Assembly (NCBI GenBank): GCA_022572685.1
Contig: JACZVL010000010.1
Location: 1 to 33,068 of the forward strand
Reading direction: 5' to 3'
DNA length: 33,068 nucleotides
DNA from: Pseudomonadota bacterium
GTDB taxonomy: Bacteria; Pseudomonadota; Alphaproteobacteria; Kiloniellales; J153
The first letter of the stretch is position 1. Each line of letters begins with the position of its first letter. This document shows, one piece after another, positions 29,689 to 33,068 of the stretch. The position numbers were made by a program, and so were the translations under genes. The notes under the pieces are model-generated. The model saw only the letters and a list, made by a program, of their open reading frames with translations, did not search any database and was not told the DNA's origin.

Positions 29689-30705
29689 GTGCTTCAAAAA
29701 AACTGGACTGAAATGATCAAGCCGAACAAGCTCGACATCCAACCGGGTCAGGACGCCAAGCGTCTGGCCAAGGTGGTCGCCGAGCCGCTCGAGCGCGGCT
29801 TCGGGTTGACGCTCGGCAACGCGCTCCGGCGGGTGCTGCTGTCGTCGCTGCAGGGCGCGGCGGTGACCAGCATTCAGGTCGACGGCGTGCTGCACGAGTT
29901 CTCGTCCATCCCGGGCGTCCGGGAGGACCTGACCGACATCGTGCTCAACATCAAGTCGGTGGCGCTGCGGATGTTCGGCGATGGGCCCAAGCGCATGCGC
30001 CTGCGCGCCGAGGGACCGGGCGAGGTCACCGCCGATCAGATCGAAACCGGCCACGACATCGAGGTCATGAACCCCGATCTGGTGATCTGCACCCTGGACG
30101 ACGGCGCGCGCATCGACATGGAAATGACCGTGGAAACCGGCAAGGGCTACATCGCGGGCTCGCTGAACCGGCCCGAGGACGCGCCCATCGGCATGATCCC
30201 GGTCGACGCCATGTTCTCGCCGGTGCGCAAGGTGGCCTACAAGGTCGAGAACACCCGCGTCGGCCAGGTCACCGACTACGACAAGCTGACCATGGATATC
30301 GAGACCAACGCCGCGGTCACGCCCGAGGACGCGGTCGCGCTGGCCGCGCGCATCCTCCAGGACCAGCTCCAGCTGTTCATCAACTTCGAGGAGCCCCAGA
30401 CGCGCGAGTTCGAGGAGCATGCGGTCGAGCCGCCGTTCAACAAGAACCTGCTGCGCAAGGTGGACGAACTCGAGCTTTCGGTGCGCTCGGCGAACTGCCT
30501 CAAGAACGACAACATCGTCTACATCGGCGATCTGGTCCAGAAGAGCGAGGCGGAGATGCTGCGGACCCCCAACTTCGGCCGCAAGTCGCTGAACGAGATC
30601 AAGGAAGTGCTCTCGGTCATGGGCCTGCATCTGGGCATGGAGATCCCCAACTGGCCGCCGGAGAACATCGAGGACCTCGCCAAGAAGCTCGACGAGCCTT
30701 TCTAG
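29689..30705 (+). CDS. rpoA: DNA-directed RNA polymerase subunit alpha
   Basis: Alpha dimerises to start RNA polymerase assembly and, through its C-terminal domain, contacts UP elements and activators. The 338-residue product has the N-terminal assembly domain (about 1-235, with [19 protein letters not shown]), a linker, and the C-terminal domain (about 255-325, with [15 protein letters not shown] and the [16 protein letters not shown] helix). The start is GTG 29689 with GAGGA (29677-29681) seven bases upstream, matching homologues that begin near QKNWxExIKPNKL; a later in-frame ATG would cut this motif. Confidence 0.97.
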   Translation: MLQKNWTEMIKPNKLDIQPGQDAKRLAKVVAEPLERGFGLTLGNALRRVLLSSLQGAAVTSIQVDGVLHEFSSIPGVREDLTDIVLNIKSVALRMFGDGPKRMRLRAEGPGEVTADQIETGHDIEVMNPDLVICTLDDGARIDMEMTVETGKGYIAGSLNRPEDAPIGMIPVDAMFSPVRKVAYKVENTRVGQVTDYDKLTMDIETNAAVTPEDAVALAARILQDQLQLFINFEEPQTREFEEHAVEPPFNKNLLRKVDELELSVRSANCLKNDNIVYIGDLVQKSEAEMLRTPNFGRKSLNEIKEVLSVMGLHLGMEIPNWPPENIEDLAKKLDEPF

Positions 30706-30728
30706 ACCGCCTTCGGCGAGGGCAACCC

Positions 30729-30785
30729 GGGGACGTCAGCGGGTCCCCACCCGGCCGTACACGTTTCTCCTCGCCAGAGGAAACG
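30729..30785 (+). other. Two hairpins between rpoA and rplQ
   Basis: GGGGAC (30729-30734) pairs with GTCCCC (30743-30748). CGTTT plus CCTC (30762-30772, with a 2-nt bulge) pairs with GAGG plus AAACG (30777-30785) around a 4-nt loop. There is no T-run, so read-through into rplQ is expected. I found no promoter in this 145-nt gap. Confidence 0.4.
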
Positions 30786-30850
30786 CGCGGCGGCGGGACG
30801 GAGACAGCGGTCTCGCGCGCGAGGCCATGGAGAGTAGGAGGAGGCAGGGG

Positions 30851-31276
30851 ATGCGACACGCAAAAAGCGGCCGTAAGCTCAACCGGACGGCCAGCCACCG
30901 CAAGGCCATGTTCGCGAACATGGCGGTGGCGCTGATCAAGCACGAGCAGATCAAGACCACCCTGCCCAAGGCCAAGGATCTGCGGCGCGTCGTCGACCGC
31001 CTCATCACGCTCGGCAAGCGGGGCGGCCTGAGCGCCCGGCGCCGGGCGCTCGCCACGCTGCGCGACGATACCATCGCGACCAAGCTGTTCGACGATCTGG
31101 GCCCGCGCTACAAGGACCGTCCGGGCGGCTACACCCGGGTCATCAAGGCCGGCTTCCGCTATGGCGACATGGCGCCCATGGCGCTCATCGAGCTGGTCGA
31201 CCGCGACCCCGACGCCAAGGGCCAGGATTCCGGCCCGACCCTGGACGGCGAGGTCGAAGACGAGGACGAGGGCTAG
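30851..31276 (+). CDS. rplQ: 50S ribosomal protein L17
   Basis: L17 is located near the tunnel exit of the 50S. The 141-residue product begins [20 protein letters not shown] and has [22 protein letters not shown], then the [18 protein letters not shown] motif. It ends in an acidic tail ([10 protein letters not shown]), longer than E. coli L17 but common in alphaproteobacteria. ATG 30851 follows a purine-rich AGGAGGAGGCAGGGG; eight in-frame codons upstream are not family-like. It is the last gene before the terminator. Confidence 0.97.
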   Translation: MRHAKSGRKLNRTASHRKAMFANMAVALIKHEQIKTTLPKAKDLRRVVDRLITLGKRGGLSARRRALATLRDDTIATKLFDDLGPRYKDRPGGYTRVIKAGFRYGDMAPMALIELVDRDPDAKGQDSGPTLDGEVEDEDEG

Positions 31277-31320
31277 CCGCCGCCACTAGGGTAGGGCGGA
31301 GAGCCGGTTCGAGCGTAGAG

Positions 31321-31348
31321 AGGGCAGCCCCGCCAGGACTGCCCTTTT
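31321..31348 (+). terminator. Intrinsic terminator ending the ribosomal gene cluster
   Basis: AGGGCAG (31321-31327) pairs perfectly with CTGCCCT (31339-31345) around an 11-nt loop, followed by TTT and GCTTATT. It lies 45 nt after the rplQ stop and is the only canonical hairpin-plus-T terminator I find in the window. A second AGGGCAG at 31371-31377 could compete for the same CTGCCCT arm. Confidence 0.85.
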
Positions 31349-31394
31349 GCTTATTCGGGGTCCGCCCGCAAGGGCAGACGAGGGTGCTTCGATC

Positions 31395-33068
31395 ATGAGA
31401 TATCTTTTGCTGCCGGCCTGTCTGGGACTGTCGATCGCGCTCGCCGTGCCGGCGGCCTGGGCCCAGGACAAGGCGGTGCCGGAGGCCCGGGCCCAGGACA
31501 AGGCGGTGCCGGAGGCCCGGGCCCAGATCGAGCTGTCCTTCGCCCCGGTGGTCAAGCAGGTGGCGCCGGCCGTGGTCAACATCTTCTCCAAGCGCGTGGT
31601 GCGCCGGCGCAGCGTCTCGCCGTTCTTCAACGATCCCTTCTTCAAGCGCTTCTTCGGCAAGGACTTCGGCATGTTCGGCCTGCCGCGGGAGCGCATCCAG
31701 AGCTCGCTCGGCTCCGGGGTGATCGTTTCCGAGGACGGCCTGATCGTCACCAACCAACACGTCATCAAGGGCGCGACCGAGATCACCGTGGTGCTTGCGG
31801 ACCGGCGCGAGTTCGCGGCCGAGTTGGTGCTCGAGGACGAGCGCACCGATCTGGCGGTGCTGCGCATCGACCCCGGCGGCAAGAAGCTGCCCTACGTGGC
31901 GTTCCGGGATTCGGACGAGGTCGAGGTCGGCGACCTGGTGCTCGCCCTCGGCAATCCCTTCGGCGTCGGCCAGACCGTGACCAGCGGCATCGTCTCGGCG
32001 ATCGCCCGCACCCAGATCGGGATCACGGACTTCTCCTTCTTCATCCAGACCGACGCCGCGATCAACCCGGGCAACTCCGGCGGCGCGCTGGTCACCCTCG
32101 ACGGCAGGCTGCTCGGCATCAACACCGCGATCTACTCGCGCAACGGCGGCTCGGTGGGCATCGGTTTCGCGATCCCGGCCAACATGGTCAAGACCGTGGT
32201 CGCCAGCGCGCTGCGCGGCGGCGAGCTGGTGCGCGCCTGGAGCGGCCTGATCGGCCAGAACCTGACCCAGGACCTGGCCGAGGGCTTCGGCCTGGAAACC
32301 CCGGGCGGGGTGATCGTCAAGAAGGTCTATCCCGGCGGCCCGGCCGATCGCGCCGGGGTCGGTCCGGGCGACGTCATCCTGAGCCTGGGCGGGCGCCAGG
32401 TCGCCGATGTCGAATCGTTCCGCTACCGCATCGCGACCCGCGAGCTGGGCGCCGAGGTCCGGCTCGAGATCTGGCGCGACCGCGCCGTCAGGACCCTGAC
32501 CCTGGCGCTGATCGCCGCGCCGGAGAGCCCGCCGCGCAACCAGGTCCGGCTGAGCGGCAAGGTTCCGCTGGCCGGTGCGGTGGTCGCCAACCTCTCCCCG
32601 GCGCTCGCCGAGGAGCTACGACAAACATCACGTGAGCAAGACGCTGGCGTACCCGAAGGTCAAACAGTACTGGATCGTGTTCGAGAACGCGACTTCGATA
32701 AACTCATCGCCAACGAAATGTTCCGGCTTGATCCTATCACTGGTGAGCTCTCTGGTGCTGTCTCCTTCGCTCCTTCACCTGAACTAATTATGGCTGCTAA
32801 AGCTAATGGACTTGACTGGCCTAGTGAAGGACATATAATAGGACCCGACGGTGAGGACATGCTAGTAATATGGCCCCAAAGCTTCTGGGACACGTATTAC
32901 CGTTCACTCTTAGAACAGACTATTGCATCAAAAGCTCGACGCGAGCAATCAGCTCTAGACATGTCTGAAGAGTTTATAAAGAATATACCCGGCGTGCCAC
33001 TTGACGTAGCTTTTAATTTTGCTACTGGTAACTATGCCGCAATCTCACCTGAGAACCTTCAAGCCTAT
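31395..33068 (+). CDS. degP: Do-family (DegP/HtrA-like) periplasmic serine protease; C-terminal part replaced by foreign sequence, runs off the edge
   Basis: Do-family proteases degrade or refold misfolded envelope proteins. ATG 31395, with AGGG 10 nt upstream, starts a signal peptide with likely cleavage AWA|Q at 23/24. A tandem duplication follows (AQDKAVPEAR twice). The trypsin-like domain has catalytic H122 (TNQHV), D152 (RTDLAV) and S228 (NPGNSGG). One PDZ domain spans about residues 285-365. The beginning of the second PDZ region (AGAVVANLSPALAEEL) breaks off at about residue 407. From codon 408-409 the DNA becomes AT-rich and the protein no longer resembles the family, yet the frame stays open to the last base (558 codons, no stop). 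The first 407 residues are certain; the rest is a chimera or insertion. Confidence 0.85.
   Translation, partial: MRYLLLPACLGLSIALAVPAAWAQDKAVPEARAQDKAVPEARAQIELSFAPVVKQVAPAVVNIFSKRVVRRRSVSPFFNDPFFKRFFGKDFGMFGLPRERIQSSLGSGVIVSEDGLIVTNQHVIKGATEITVVLADRREFAAELVLEDERTDLAVLRIDPGGKKLPYVAFRDSDEVEVGDLVLALGNPFGVGQTVTSGIVSAIARTQIGITDFSFFIQTDAAINPGNSGGALVTLDGRLLGINTAIYSRNGGSVGIGFAIPANMVKTVVASALRGGELVRAWSGLIGQNLTQDLAEGFGLETPGGVIVKKVYPGGPADRAGVGPGDVILSLGGRQVADVESFRYRIATRELGAEVRLEIWRDRAVRTLTLALIAAPESPPRNQVRLSGKVPLAGAVVANLSPALAEELRQTSREQDAGVPEGQTVLDRVRERDFDKLIANEMFRLDPITGELSGAVSFAPSPELIMAAKANGLDWPSEGHIIGPDGEDMLVIWPQSFWDTYYRSLLEQTIASKARREQSALDMSEEFIKNIPGVPLDVAFNFATGNYAAISPENLQAY
31461..31526 (+). repeat. Perfect 30-bp tandem duplication after the protease signal peptide
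   Basis: Bases 31461-31490 and 31491-31520 are identical, and the first 6 bases of the unit recur at 31521-31526. Each unit encodes AQDKAVPEAR and starts at the predicted signal peptidase site. The repeat keeps the reading frame and duplicates the cleavage context. Confidence 0.97.
32619..33068 (+). other. AT-rich foreign segment fused in frame to the protease gene
   Basis: From about 32616-32621 to the end, codon choice flips to CTA, CGA, ACA, TCA, GCT, CCT, ATA and TTA, against GC-ending codons in everything upstream. The protease frame remains free of stops for 150 codons, and the other frame readable here closes at 32787. The translated segment includes FRLDPITGELSG, PSEGHIIGPDGEDMLVIWPQ and IPGVPLDVAFNFATGNYAA, which look like a folded protein. 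I do not recognise the family; it could be phage-derived. Only a fragment is present, with no start or stop of its own. Confidence 0.8.

Noticed and set aside
32575-32787. 70-codon open frame starting in the protease and ending in the AT-rich segment
   Set aside because: It spans the composition junction in a different frame from the protease, has no family resemblance, and stops at 32787. The protease frame stays open throughout the segment.

Overview
The window is the main transcription/translation gene cluster of a GC-rich alphaproteobacterium. Everything is on the + strand: the end of one tuf gene, tRNA-Trp, secE-nusG, rplKAJL-rpoBC, the str genes (rpsL-rpsG-fusA-tuf), the S10/spc genes (rpsJ to secY), adk, and the alpha genes (rpsM-rpsK-rpoA-rplQ). 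A Do-family (DegP-like) serine protease gene follows. The alphaproteobacterial assignment rests on tuf-tRNA-Trp-secE joined to the str/S10/spc/alpha run, on adk directly after secY, on the absence of rpmJ after secY and of rpsD before rpoA, and on the protein sequences. A degP-like gene after rplQ fits Rhodospirillales-type genomes, but that level is inference.

Layout. 1-359 is the 3' end of a tuf copy that differs from the complete tuf at 15844-17034 by only four silent bases. 401-476 is tRNA-Trp(CCA). 596-3873 holds secE, nusG, rplK, rplA, rplJ and rplL, with a 360-nt structured leader before rplJ (2581-2940). 4080-12532 holds rpoB and rpoC. A 303-nt gap (12533-12835) carries a strong sigma70-type promoter, a structured leader with an attenuator-like hairpin, and a duplicated Shine-Dalgarno segment before rpsL. 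12836-28592 is a tight run of ribosomal protein, fusA, tuf, secY and adk genes with many 0-20 nt gaps or overlaps (TAATG, TGATG, ATGA, GTGA). A near-consensus promoter sits just after the adk stop (28596-28623) and would drive rpsM-rpsK-rpoA-rplQ. A clear intrinsic terminator ends the cluster at 31321-31348.

Together the genes make most ribosomal proteins of both subunits, the RNA polymerase core (alpha, beta, beta'), the elongation factors EF-Tu and EF-G, the NusG transcription factor, the SecY/SecE translocon core and adenylate kinase. Internal promoters and leader structures would adjust the output of sub-blocks. All core genes look intact and ordinary.

The real anomaly is at the right edge. 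The protease gene (from 31395) is normal to about residue 407. At about 32616-32621 base composition and codon use switch abruptly to AT-rich, while the same frame stays open for 150 more codons to the last base. That tail is not recognisable as the expected second PDZ region. It is either a chimeric assembly join to unrelated (perhaps phage) DNA or a real insertion or fusion. Since the left edge lies inside a repeated gene (tuf), the window may be a complete metagenomic contig with a repeat-limited left end and a suspect right end. I see no CRISPR array, transposase, defence system or other new gene system.
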